Assembly: GCA_029379385.1 (NCBI GenBank)
Contig: CM055612.1
Span: 18,910,001 to 18,974,000, forward strand
Source: Quillaja saponaria
Taxonomy: Eukaryota; Streptophyta; Magnoliopsida; Fabales; Quillajaceae
Reading direction: 5' to 3'
DNA: 64,000 nucleotides
Positions 1 to 10,076 of the stretch are shown here, one piece after another. Both the position numbers and the translations under genes were made by a program. The stretch's first letter is position 1, and every line of letters starts with the position of its first letter. The notes under the pieces were generated by a model, which was not told where the DNA came from, searched no databases, and saw nothing but the letters and a program-made list of their open reading frames with translations.

Positions 1-1
1 A

Positions 2-238
2 TGTGATAATCAAGCTACATTACATATTGCATCAAATCCAGTCTTTCATGAACGAACAAAACATACAAAAGTTGACTGTCATTTTGTTTGTGAGAAGATT
101 ATGGATAATACAATCAAGACTACATATGCAAAATCAGAAGATCAGTTAGCAGACTTGTTCACAAAATCTTTGACAAGAAATCGATTGCGATATCTATGCA
201 ACAAGCTTGGAACATATAATTTTTATGCTTCAGCTTGA
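2..238 (+). CDS. Ty1/copia polyprotein, C-terminal end (RNase H), partial
   Basis: An open frame runs from the window edge to a TGA at 236-238 with no interruption. It encodes the last part of a copia RNase H domain. The start [20 protein letters not shown] is the usual copia motif, and [10 protein letters not shown] and [12 protein letters not shown] follow, matching the family signatures (VDCHFIREK, QLADIFTK). This domain degrades the RNA of the RNA:DNA hybrid during reverse transcription in the cytoplasmic particle. The rest of the polyprotein lies outside the window on the left. The stop is 7 bp before the LTR, which is normal spacing for copia. The frame has no lesions here, unlike the second copia element at 3.3-7.7 kb, so this copy may be younger. 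Confidence 0.9.
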   Translation, partial: CDNQATLHIASNPVFHERTKHTKVDCHFVCEKIMDNTIKTTYAKSEDQLADLFTKSLTRNRLRYLCNKLGTYNFYASA

Positions 239-245
239 GGGAGAG

Positions 246-470
246 TGTTTGAGTGTAAATATAGGCAGCTTAATTAGTGGGTCAAATTTCCTTATTTATA
301 GTTTCCTTTCTTATTTATAGCTTCCTTATTTATGTGTAATTTCTATTACGTATTTGATTGATATTTAGTCTAGGTTCACTTTGTTAGGTTAAATACTTAT
401 AGCCTATAAATAGAGGCTCCCTCTTGTATATTGAAAATCATTTGAATATACATTCTTCTTATATTCAACA
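246..470 (+). repeat. 3' LTR of the copia element at the window start
   Basis: A purine tract (GAGGGAGAG, 237-245) precedes TGTTTGAGTG. The segment ends TATTCAACA at 470, so it has the TG...CA ends of an LTR and is about 225 bp long. It contains TATAAATAGAGGC (about 403-418), a good TATA box, and a run of short direct repeats (TTTCCTTATTTATAG). TAGAC (471-475) could be the target duplication, but the 5' flank is outside the window. The right boundary is inferred from the terminal CA. Confidence 0.75.
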
Positions 471-1130
471 TAGACATTCATGAACTTTATGCGAAAGAGC
501 ACAGATGGAGTTAGCGTTGGCAATGCATTACTTGATTTTTTTGGAGGGACATGTAATGCTCATATGGTTATTCAATAATCAAAGTTGGTCATTAATCTTT
601 TCCTAAAATAAATTAAACATTGCTAATTATCTTCATGCTTTGTGTACATAATATACTACTTCTAAACTAGCTGATTTTACAGAATCTTGGGTGAACTTAT
701 ATGGAAATATTGGCAAAGTATTGCTATCTCTGGTATGCTATTGTTCGAGCTAGCTACTTTTCTGATTCATCTTACAAATTTTTTTACCTTCTATGACTCT
801 GCCTTTTGATGAGTACTAATGTCATAGCAAGAAAGTGTCGCCCCCTGCTAAACTCAAGAAGAAAATCTCAGAGCCCCTCATTAACTATGGTGAGCAGCCA
901 ATAGTAGTAGAAAATGTTTAATCCTCAAGCATGGATAACTTGTATATAAACTAGAAAAATGAGTCTAAGTTTCTTTTAAATTAACTTGTATGTTTCCAGA
1001 AGGTACAAGTGAAATAGATTTGAGTTTGTAATTTACTTGAGTATTTTTTATACATATTTGAATCAAAATTAAAATTCAATTGATTAACAGAGCATTAAGG
1101 AAAAGAATAGCCATAATTTATTTTATTTTT
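471..1130 (+). other. No clear gene; possible exon remnants
   Basis: No recognised gene. Three short pieces look exon-like because they are bounded by AG and GT: about 681-732 (ESWVNLYGNIGKVLLSL), about 830-890 (KKVSPPAKLKKKISEPL) and about 1001-1031 (EGTSEIDLSL then stop). They could be the last exons of an unknown gene on the plus strand, but I do not recognise the protein and short AG/GT-bounded pieces occur by chance. Confidence 0.2.
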
Positions 1131-1423
1131 TTTGTTGAAAATTTCAACATTATCAGAGAGTACATTATAATTACCAACTATAGCAAAAATGGTCTTTGAT
1201 AGTAATATATCAAGTAATGGAGACCATATCAGAGACTGTCAAATGATAGTAAAAATTTCGGTTTTTGATATTATTAGAGATCGCACAGTCCTTGATACGT
1301 TGCATTAGATACTAGGGTATATGAGACTGCACATCAGAGACCATTCGTTGTCTCTGATAACTATTAGAGACCAAAATTGGATTGTCAAAGTTTGGATCTC
1401 TGATATTGAAATTTTTTGTAGTG
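1131..1423. mobile_element. CACTA-like MITE, left end decayed
   Basis: The right end, read on the minus strand, begins CACTACAAAAAATTTC at 1422 and continues with TATCAGAGA. The left end (about 1137-1159) has AAAATTTCAA then TATCAGAGA in the opposite orientation, so the termini are inverted repeats. CACTACAA is the usual terminus of plant En/Spm (CACTA) elements. The inside holds repeated short words (AGAGACC, TCTGATA), which resembles subterminal repeats. The left CACTA itself is gone. About 290 bp, no coding capacity. Confidence 0.45.
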
Positions 1424-1649
1424 CTTATTTGCACGAGAAAGTGTTGTATGGTAACATTAAAAGTAAAATATTTCAAGTCCAAACAAGTAATTCCTTATAA
1501 TTAGGAATCTTTTACTAAACTTGAATCAAGTCATTATACCATTTCTAATTTAAGACATCCAGATGTGATCAATTAGGGAGACTTAGAGGTGCAGTCACAA
1601 GAAATTAATATGCAATAGCTTAGTTTCTCTGATTTTTAATTGTTCTGTA

Positions 1650-2189
1650 TGTTGTAAGAATTAATTGTAAGATTTTGACTCAAATACTTATTTGGTAATT
1701 TTCTAATTAGTTTATTTCTTATGGAAAAAAAAAATTAGATGTTGATGGGATTTCCTAATTAGATTTACCTTGGTGGGTAAGTAAGTCTAATTAGATGATT
1801 ATAAGGATTTCATAAATTAGAAAAAAAAATTTATTTGTTAAGCAAGTCCTATGTAGTATAAATATACAGGCTTGTGAGAAATGTAGATAAGAGAAAGAGA
1901 GAAGTCTAATATTTATGGGAGCTTTTAGGAGTAGGGGTGCAAGAGAGATTACTAGAGATGTGGTTTGAGTAGGTGAACGTGTAGAGTGTACTTTTTTTAT
2001 GTAATCTTTCTTGAAATATTAGTAAATTTTTTTCTCACCCATAAATGTAGGCAAGGGAACGAATTACGTTATATTTTATGTTGTTGATGTTTATTTCTCT
2101 TATCTTCTACTTATATTTGTAGTCATTATTTTTTGTCACTTTTACTATCTCATCAAAGATTGTAAGGAAATTTTGTATAATTCTCAACA
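1650..2189 (+). repeat. Probable solo LTR
   Basis: The segment begins TGTTGTAAGAATTAATTG and ends AATTCTCAACA, giving short inverted ends (TGTTG/CAACA, extended to AATT). It contains a TATA-like box (TAGTATAAATATACA, about 1855) followed by purine-rich leader-like sequence, as in retrotransposon LTRs. No internal region or second copy is present nearby, so a solo LTR left by recombination is the simplest reading. I could not see a 5-bp target duplication. 1424-1649 holds nothing recognisable. Confidence 0.4.
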
Positions 2190-2749
2190 TTAATTTCAGG
2201 ATAAATTTTTAAGCTTTGAATTGCTGACACCACTAAGTTATTAAAGAAATATTAACAAACAAAGTCCATCCAAGAATGATCGTTTAGAGAATCCATTACA
2301 AAGGAAGTTCAGACCAAATTTATTGCACAAACAAACCCATTTAGAGGATAGGTAATGTACATGATGGACCACTAACCATCCTTCAGGAATATATTTCTAG
2401 CTCTCTAATAATCTTACACTTTCTCTTTATCAAAAAAAAAAAAAAAAATGTATTACCATGCTTGTTAGAAGCATAGGTTTATATAGTAATACTTTATTGC
2501 AGTGGCTGAGGACGATATTTAGATGGGATGCCATAGTTCAAACTGGAAGGACGGCTTTTATAAATTATATTTTTAAGACTTGCCACTATCTACAATGGCA
2601 TAATGAAATCTGATCTTTGAACATCAGAATTCAGAAGATTAAATTGCTAGATAACATATTGGAACGTAATTGATATCTACATAAATACAGTAAATAAAAT
2701 AAAGGAAAAGACATATAAGTGCCTGCCTGGAAATTAGAAAGTTTTTCCT
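2190..2749. other. Intergenic; possible retroposon 3' tail
   Basis: No gene. A run of 17 A at about 2432-2448 directly follows TTTCTCTTTATC, which resembles the 3' end of a plant LINE or SINE on the plus strand. The body upstream is not recognisable. Confidence 0.3.
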
Positions 2750-3016
2750 TCGTCAACTTTATTGTTAATATGTGAACAACCACAACATTCTTGATCTCAA
2801 CCTTATAGTAGAAATTGGTCCATATTTGTTGGCCATCACACAAAGTGTTTTGTGTGTTAGTTGCTGGCCTCCTAAGAGGTGTAGATGGCCAATAATAGGG
2901 CATGCACCACCTGCTTTAGGCATATCGCAATTCTTTGTATTACAAATAGGGGACTTCTTCAACTGATAAATGAAGATATCAATTAGCAGTGCAAGAAAGC
3001 TAAGGATCATACTCAT
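2750..3016 (-). pseudogene. CYP82-like cytochrome P450, N-terminal fragment
   Basis: From an ATG at 3016 the minus strand encodes a hydrophobic anchor (MSMILSFLALLIDIFIYQLK) and then the CYP82 hinge and start of the catalytic domain, GGACPIIGHLHLLGGQQLTH, followed by KTLCVMANKYGPISTIRL. In the family the proline-rich hinge and PIIGHLHLLGG lead into NMADKYGPxFTIRLG. After about 80 residues the frame shifts and homology ends near 2750; the remaining roughly 430 residues are absent. Intact CYP82 enzymes are ER-anchored haem monooxygenases of specialised metabolism. This fragment lacks the haem-binding region and cannot be functional. It is a separate copy from the pseudogene at 7.7-9.7 kb, which has its own N-terminus. 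Confidence 0.8.
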
Positions 3017-3262
3017 TGTAATTTGAAAAAGATCATCAAGACATAATTGGAAAATGAAGAGCTCGTGTGGATAAGTAATTTGAAGAATTTCACCATCCTT
3101 AAACATAATTCCTATCAAAGATAAGGCTTCTCCTTCTCAATAGCTATCCTTTTCATGAAGATAAGATTAGTCGTTTTTTATAACCATTGTCAAACATAAT
3201 TCCAAATGAAATGAAATGCAATATATGTGAACTATGAAGTTAAATTAAACTAAGTGGCTTTG
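3017..3262. other. Upstream sequence of the CYP82 fragment
   Basis: No gene seen. It lies between the start codon of the minus-strand P450 fragment and the copia element, so it includes what would have been the 5' flank of that fragment. Confidence 0.4.
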
Positions 3263-3303
3263 TGTTGAAATGTCAAAGCTCCATCAAATGTCAAGTGCAT
3301 TTA
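3263..3303 (+). repeat. Stub of the 5' LTR
   Basis: About 40 bp matching the start of the 3' LTR at 7279-7320 with a few mismatches and a small indel. Homology ends at ATTTA; what follows looks like the element leader (AAGAGCTTTCTTGATC) rather than LTR. Confidence 0.65.
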
Positions 3304-3368
3304 TGTTACGGTTGAATAAGAGCTTTCTTGATCTTAAATCTTTGATAAAAATACTCAAAACAAAATCC

Positions 3369-6300
3369 ATGGCTTCAATCAATTTCGTTGCTACTCCATC
3401 ACCTGCCTTTACTTGCGATAACTATCCTATATGGTCCGTAAAAGGAAGACTTATTTGAAGTCTTGTGATTTGTAGGGATTAATAAATGTGGGAGGAGATC
3501 CTACACTTAAAGTGCAAATCTCACTGTAGCACAACTAAGGCTACACAGTGAGAAAGTTGCAAAATGATTCTTGTCCTGCATATAAACAGCAATCTTTGAT
3601 GTTATATTCACAAGGATTATGGTCTGTGAAACAACAAAGGAAGCTTGAGACAAGCTTAAGGGGGAGTTCCAAGGCATTGACAAAACAAGACAAATGAAAA
3701 CTTGAAACTCAGAAGAGAGTTTGAAGTCTTGTAGATGAAGGAGTCAAAAACTGTAAAAAAGTATGCTGACAAGCTTATGAAGGTTATGAGTCAGATTCGT
3801 TTGCTTGGTGAGAAGCTAACAAAGAAAAGAATTGTTGAAAAAGTATTGGTGAGTGTGCCTGATTTCCTCTTTAGAAGACTCAAAGGACTTAAGCATGCTG
3901 AGTTTGTCAAAGTTGTTCAATGCTTTCCAAGCATAAGAGCAAAGAAGGTCTATAAGACATGACGAAGCCTCTGAATAAGCATTTCTAGCAAACCAGAGAA
4001 TAAAAGGCCAATCATGAAGTGAAGGAAAGAAGTAAAGATAAAAAGAAGGAGTTGAAAACAAGGACAAGTAAAAGATGTCTTTCCAACATGACGAAAGCAG
4101 TAAGAAAGAAGGCAAATATATTCCTTGTCCTTATTGCAAAAAGAAGAGGCATACTGAGAACTTTTGCTGGTTTAAGCTAAGAGTTCAGTGTCGATCATGT
4201 AAGCAATTTGGTCATGTTGAAAAGTTTGCAGGAACAAAGTAAGTCAGTAGGCTCAATCTGCTGAAAGTTATGAACAACATGATGAAAGTCTTTTTGCAAC
4301 AATATGCTATTCAACCACAAGTTCTAAAGAATCTTGGTTGATAGACAATGGCTGCACTAATCACATGACAAAAAATATAAAAATTTTCAAGGACATTGAT
4401 AAAACCGTCCATTCTAAATCACATTTAGTGATGGAAATTCAGTTGAGGCACAAGGCATAGGAGTTGTTACAATGGAAATCTCAACATGTATTAAGAGCAT
4501 TTATGATGTTCTTTACATTTCTCAATTATGTTAGAGCTTGCTAACTGTAGGATAAATGTTAGAAAAGAACTACACTCTACATTTTCAAAACAACTCATGT
4601 GTTATTCATGATCATATTGGCTCTGAACTTATGAATGTGCAATGAAAAATAAAAAATTTTCTGCAAAGTTAAAAGGAGCTGAGGAGCATATTTTATCATC
4701 ATTAACTAATCAGTCTTTTTTATTGCATAAAAGACTTGGAAATTGTAGTTATTTTACTTTGAAATATATGCATGACAAGAATTTGGTCAGAAATATGCCT
4801 GCTGTGAGTGAATGTGAAGGTGTCTATGGTGTTTGTCAATATGGTAAGCAGTCAAGTCTTCCATTTCCTGTGAACAAAGCTTGGAGAGCTTTAAAGAAGC
4901 TTGAGTTGATCCACACTGATATATGTGGACTTATGAGTACATTGTCACTTAATGGGGGTAGATATTTTGTACTGTTTATTGATGATTTGACCAGATTTTG
5001 CTAGGTTTATTTTCTGAAGAAAAAAATCATATATAGTTGAGGTGTTTCAGCGTTTCAAAGCATAAGCTGAAAATCAGTCAAGCTGCTTAATCAAAACACT
5101 TAGATCTAAAAATGGAACTGAGTATACTTCAGACAAGTTTAATGAGTTTTGTAGAAAATGAGGTATTCAACACCAGTTAAATATTCCTTACACACCACAA
5201 TAAAATGGGGTGAGTGAGAGAAAGAACAGAACTATGATGGAGATGGCTAGATGTGTACTTTTTTAAAAGAAACTTCCAAATTTTTTTTGGGCTGAAGCAG
5301 TAAATACCTCTATCTATTTACAAAATAGGCTTTCAACTAAAGCCTTAAAAAATTAGACTCATGGTAAAGCACGGCTTGTTTACCTCGGATCAAATTAAGT
5401 TTGGATTATCTAAAAGTCTTTGACAGTTTGTGTTACTTTGTAGTACTAAAAGTTAAAAGGGACAAGCTAGATCAAAAGTCCAAACTATGAGTATTTCTTG
5501 GTTACAACTGCTATGTTTCCAAAGGCTGTAGAATTTTTGATCCTGAAACAAGCAAGGTTCAAGTGAGCAGAATTATGAAGTTTGATAAGTATTGTTTGTG
5601 GAATTGGGAGAATCTTTTCCAAGATCCAACATAACAGAAACTCAAATGGAACAAAATGATGGTGATGATTCAGAGTCAGACACTGAAGTTCCTGATAAAG
5701 GAACCAGGTCATTGGCAAATGTCTACAAAAGGTGCAATGTGGCTATGTTTGAACCTTCAAACTTTTCTGATGCAACAAAATTAGAAGAATGGATGGCTGC
5801 AACGGAGGAGGAGATACATATGATTGAAAAGAATGAAATCAAGAGTTTTGTTGATAGACCTATTAACAAGAAGTTCATTGGTGTTAAATGAGTTTATAGA
5901 ACTAAGCTTATTCAGATAGTTTTGTGAACAAGTTGAAGGCAAGATTAGTTATGAAGGGGTATTCTCAAGAATTCAAAGTTGATTTCAATGATACTTTTGT
6001 ACTTGTTGCAGGGCATGATACCATCAAGCTTTTGATTGCTATTACTGCTCAACGAGGTTGAAAATTTTACAACTTGATGTGAAATTAGTTTTTCTTAATG
6101 GCTTTCTTGAAGAGGAAATATTCATTGAACAGCCAGAAGGATTTGTTAAGGCTGAAACTGAAGATCAAGTTTATTTGTTAAGGAAAGCTTTGTATGGCTT
6201 GAAGCAAGCACTTAGAGCCTGGAATAGCAAAATTGATAGTCACCTACTAAATCTTCGATTCATCAAGAGCTTCGATGAGGCTACTTTATATGTGAAGTAA

Positions 6301-7245
6301 GTTGAAGGTGAAATATTAATTGTTTCCTTATATGTTAATGATCTTCTTATTATTGGTAGTAATTTGAATCATGTGAATGAATCCAAAGATGATGCAGCAA
6401 ACTTTTGAAATGGCAAACTTGGGTATAATGTCATACTTTCTAGGTATGGAGATTGATCAAACTTAGGAAGGTACATTCATCTACCAAAAGAAATATACAA
6501 CTGATCTTCCACACAAGTTTAGCATGGAAAATAGTAAGCCTACGAGAATACCTTTGGCTTTCAATGTGAAGCTGTGTAAGCATGATAATGTTGTGAAGAT
6601 AGATGGTAGTTTGTACAGAAGTTTAATTGGGAGTTTGTTGTACTTAACAATAACCAGACTTGACAGTATGTTTGGTACAAGTTTACTGTCCAGATTCATG
6701 TAAAGTCTAAGTGATTCGCATTTTAAGGCTGCAAAAAGAGTTTTAAGATATGTGAAGCGAACTACTGAGGTAGAGATATGGTTCAGGAAATTTGATGGCC
6801 TAAATCTATTTGGGTACACTGATAATGACTAGGCAAGGTCATTAGATGATATGAAAAGCACCTTTGGATATGCTTTTTCTACTTTTTCAATTGGCTTAGG
6901 TTTCTTTAATTGGAGCTCAAGGAAACAGAGTATTGTGGTTCAATCAATAGCTGAGGCAGAGTATATTGCTGCTGCTAGTGCTATGAATCAAGCTATTTGG
7001 GTTAGAAAGTTGTTAGCTGATTTGAATTAAGGACCAGCTAAAGCCATAACCAGTTTTTGTGATAGCCAGTCAGTTGTCTCAATTGTAAGAATCCTATCAT
7101 GCATGGAAGAACCAAGCATATCAAGATGAAGTTTCATTCAATTAGAGAAGCTGAAAAAGAAGGTGAAGTGAAGTTTATTCACTATAGTTCTGATAATCAA
7201 CTGGCTGATATATTGACAAAGTCCTTGCTAAAAGCTAAGTTTTAA
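3369..7245 (+). pseudogene. copia gag-pol polyprotein, multiply disabled
   Basis: The likely start is ATG 3369 (MASINFVATPSPAFTCDNYP), the usual copia gag N-terminus before the NYxxW motif. Landmarks in order: zinc knuckle (CRSCKQFGHVEKF, about 4189-4230), protease (SWLIDNGCTNHMT, about 4334-4372; the catalytic DSG is DNG), GAG-pre-integrase (LLHKRLGN, about 4720) and integrase core (HTDICGLM, VLFIDDLTRFC, about 4912-5002), reverse transcriptase ([20 protein letters not shown], about 6069; YVNDLLIIGS, about 6331), RNase H (AEAEYIAAASAMNQAIWVRK, about 6953; DILTKSL, about 7210). Many in-frame stops and frameshifts break the reading, for example TAG after FTRFC-type sequence at 5002. An intact copy would make the particle proteins and copy itself through RNA; this one cannot. 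Confidence 0.85.
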
Positions 7246-7278
7246 ACACTTAGGACGGAGCTCTGCATCAAGGAGGAG

Positions 7279-7691
7279 TGTTGAAGATGTTAAAACTCCA
7301 TCAAATGTCAAGTGCATTTAAGGCTGACATCTTTTTTTTAAAAGTCTAAAAAGTTGGCAATTTAGTTTTTTGATGTAATAATTAGTTTACTTTTGTAAAG
7401 TGTAATTATGAAAAATCATCTCACTTTACTGGTCAAATAAGACATAAAGTAAGTGCTGAAAATACATTAAGGATGAGCTAAAAGTATTATGCGTGTGCTG
7501 AAATGCATGTGTTAGCAACTGTGTGTCAAGAGCTGAAAGCTAAGAGCTGACAACCATGTGTTGAAGCTGATAGTCTAGTGTTGAAATTCAAATGTTGTAA
7601 TCTATATTTATGTGGCTTTGACTTGGCCATTCTACCATGACAACTAGGTATATTATAATGTAAGTCAAGTAGCTTAAAGAACACTATTACA
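7279..7691 (+). repeat. 3' LTR of the second copia element
   Basis: It begins TGTTGAAGATG right after the polypurine tract AGGAGGAG (7271-7278). It contains short near-repeats of AGCTGA (7455-7570). The end is uncertain; ATTACA at 7686-7691 is a plausible terminus. It cannot extend past about 7720, where the P450 coding end begins on the other strand. Confidence 0.6.
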
Positions 7692-7728
7692 GACTGCTCG
7701 TGAGTCTTATAACCTTGTCTTTAATAAA

Positions 7729-9689
7729 TTACACCAGTTTAAGATGCGGAATAAGGAGAACCTCAAGTGGGGTTGCTTTCAAATTTGTCATACCAGTGCT
7801 CATAGTCATGTCTACCAAATCAACTGATGGAGAAGCAATTTCAAAATTATGCAACAATGCAGCCAGGACAAAGTGCAACACTTGAAGAGCTAGTGGTATA
7901 GCAGGGCATGATTGCCTTCCAGAGCAAAAAGGAAGGAGCTCAAAGTTCTGACCTCTCACATCTATATCCTTATGGCAAGTCAAGAAACTCTCGGGATAGA
8001 ATTTATCAGGATCAGGCCACACACTTTCATCATGATGAATTTTCCATAAGTTCACCATCAAGCGTGTTCCAGTAGGAATTTTATAGCCAGTTGAAAGGGT
8101 GCAATCATCCTTCGATGCATGAAGACCAATGATAGCACCGGGTGGGTAGAGACGCAGAGTTTCCTTCATAATGGCTTTGAGGTATACTAGATTCTTGATG
8201 TCAGATTCTTTCAAGTCCCTGCCAACATGAATGTCTAGTTCATCTTGAGCATTTTTCAGCATATGCAGATTGTTGAGTAGCAGGGATAAAGACCATGTTA
8301 GAGCCACCTTCATAGAGTCACTTGCTGCTATTAGATTCTGTCAAAACAGGGTCTGTCAACATTCCCACTTGCTAAAGCATCCTTGCTAAAAAATGCTAAT
8401 GAAAGAATTTCATTTTTTTCTTCTTCTCATTTTTCAAGTTTTAGTCATGTTGTCACTCTTAAGTCCTATCCTATTACTGTTTCTTTCTTATATGCTACAT
8501 ATTTTTGGCATTGGAAAAATCTGTTATTTCTAATTCCTAATCTTTGATTAGGCCTATGATAGTTTCTATTTCACATTAATAAAGACTTTCATTTATAATT
8601 CAACTTTAGGCATGGGATAGACTTTTCTTTGCCTATTGGCCTGTGAAACTCATTCAAATAATTATAATTCTCTTATGACTAAAAATTGACTTTCATAAGA
8701 GGATAAAATTTTCAGAAAATGTGAAGAAAATAGCAAACTAAGTTTGAGTATTTACCAGGCAAGTAGCCTTGTTAATGGTATCAGCATCGAAGCAAGAAAT
8801 CTCGGCATCATGCAGGGTGGTCAGCATAAGATCCATGAAGTCCTCTTCTTCCTGTCCCCCACCATCTAATAATCTATTATGCTTATGTTCCTCCAACCAC
8901 CCCTCAACCAGTTTGTCCAACTTCTTAGCAGCTGTCTTCATTTTTTTTTCATATGCATTAATATCCAACCACTTGAGCATTGGAATTGCATCAGAAACCA
9001 CAAACACTCCAAACAACTGAACAAAGTCCCTTATCACTTTCTGGCAATATTGTGACTCGCCATCCTCAGAGCTTGCTCCAAGTATCGCTTCCCTGCCACT
9101 ATTCTTAAAATAATCCAAACCACTGCTTCATATCCACCAAAATCCCATCTTGTGGACAGCCTTTACTTAACCACAAATTGCTTATGTCTGTTATTGCAGT
9201 CCCCACTTCTGAAGCTCTTATGTGTTTGAGCAAATCAACTCAGCGGCTAGACAGAAGCTCAATTGTTGCCATCTTGCGCATCTCACTCCAGTAAGGACCA
9301 AAAGGAGCAAAGCCAAACATTGCACAATCATACCCTAAGATTTTTGAAGCAGCAATGATGAGTCTGGAGGAAAAGGTTTTGTCATGTACTGTGAGACACT
9401 CTCTGGCCAGTTCCCAGTTACTCAAAACCAAAGCTGTTTGTAATCCCAGCCTTACAATAAAAGCTGGTCTATGTTTATCAGCCATGGTGCCTAGTTTTTA
9501 TGGATCAGTCGGCCACCACCTAAGAGGTGCAGATGGCCAATAATAGGCAAGGTCCCCATCTGCTTGTGGTGCATTGCTGGACCTTGTATTACAAGTAGTT
9601 GGTCTTTTCAAGTAAAAGAGGAAGATACACACTGACAGAGCAAGGATACCAATGATCAAGGCTGATGGAAATTGAAGAAAACTGTCCAT
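7729..9689 (-). pseudogene. CYP82-like cytochrome P450 pseudogene, two exons
   Basis: The minus strand from ATG 9689 encodes a membrane anchor (MDSFLQFPSALIIGILALSV), a frameshifted hinge (PIIGHLHLLGG readable in the next frame near 9540), then TMADKHRPAFIVRLGLQTAL and MFGFAPFGPYWSEMRKMATI. Exon 1 continues to WLEEHKHNRLLDGGG and TINKATCL and ends at 8756. The intron is 8755-8338 (GT...AG, phase 0). Exon 2 (8337-7729) carries the I-helix region (AASDSMKVALTWSLSLL), the ExxR motif (KETLR), and the haem-binding loop PFCSGRQSCPAI, where the family has PFGSGRRSCPG; the cysteine is kept. It ends ATPLEVLLIPHLKLV-stop. Lesions: at least two frameshifts near 9500-9560, a TGA after LLSSR at about 9239, and loss of the segment after KQWFG near 9120 (stops replace DLTxNVxxRMVxGKR). 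CYP82 enzymes are ER monooxygenases of alkaloid, terpenoid and phenolic pathways; no product can be assigned. Confidence 0.88.
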
Positions 9690-9725
9690 TAGAACAGGTA
9701 GGATTGAAGCTTGTACAAAATGCAC

Positions 9726-10076
9726 ACTGTGAGCAGAATAAGAAGATTCTCATTTGGGTTTAATATGGCTTAGTCAACTCATGGATGCCACTGTCTTGTA
9801 AGATATACAATTAATTCAAGAAGAAAGCATTGTAAAAGATACTACCATACCTTGCATTATGCAAGTAAGATAATTAGGGGAAAGTTTGCTGAACCCTTAT
9901 GTGGCATGTCCAATTTCATTTTACGCCAGTAATTATGCTCAACACAATCACTAAAATAACAGAACCGCATAGAAAAGAGAAGGATCTTTTCTTTCTTTCC
10001 TGACAAATCGCTAGAGTCAAATGTCACTTCATGACTTTAATAACTGAAGCATTTCTACAACCATAAGATATCAGTA
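9726..10076. other. Intergenic between CYP82 and the membrane-protein remnant
   Basis: No gene or clear repeat seen. On the minus strand this would be the upstream region of the CYP82 pseudogene. Confidence 0.5.

Larger units (their letters stand above)
3263..7691 (+). mobile_element. Decayed Ty1/copia retrotransposon
   Basis: An element of about 4.4 kb. The sequence from 3263 (TGTTGAAATGTCAAAGCTCC) recurs at 7279 (TGTTGAAGATGTTAAAACTC), and both copies continue ATCAAATGTCAAGTGCATTTA; these are the starts of the two LTRs. Between them lie gag and pol remnants in the copia order: gag, protease, integrase, reverse transcriptase, RNase H. The left LTR breaks off after about 40 bp and no primer-binding site is visible, so a deletion removed most of the 5' LTR and leader. 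The element lies between two minus-strand CYP82 copies. Confidence 0.85.

Noticed and set aside
2631..2903. 90-codon minus-strand frame containing PYYWPSTPLRRP
   Set aside because: It is the P450 hinge region read one frame off (YYWPSTPLR instead of PIIGHLHLL), plus noncoding DNA.
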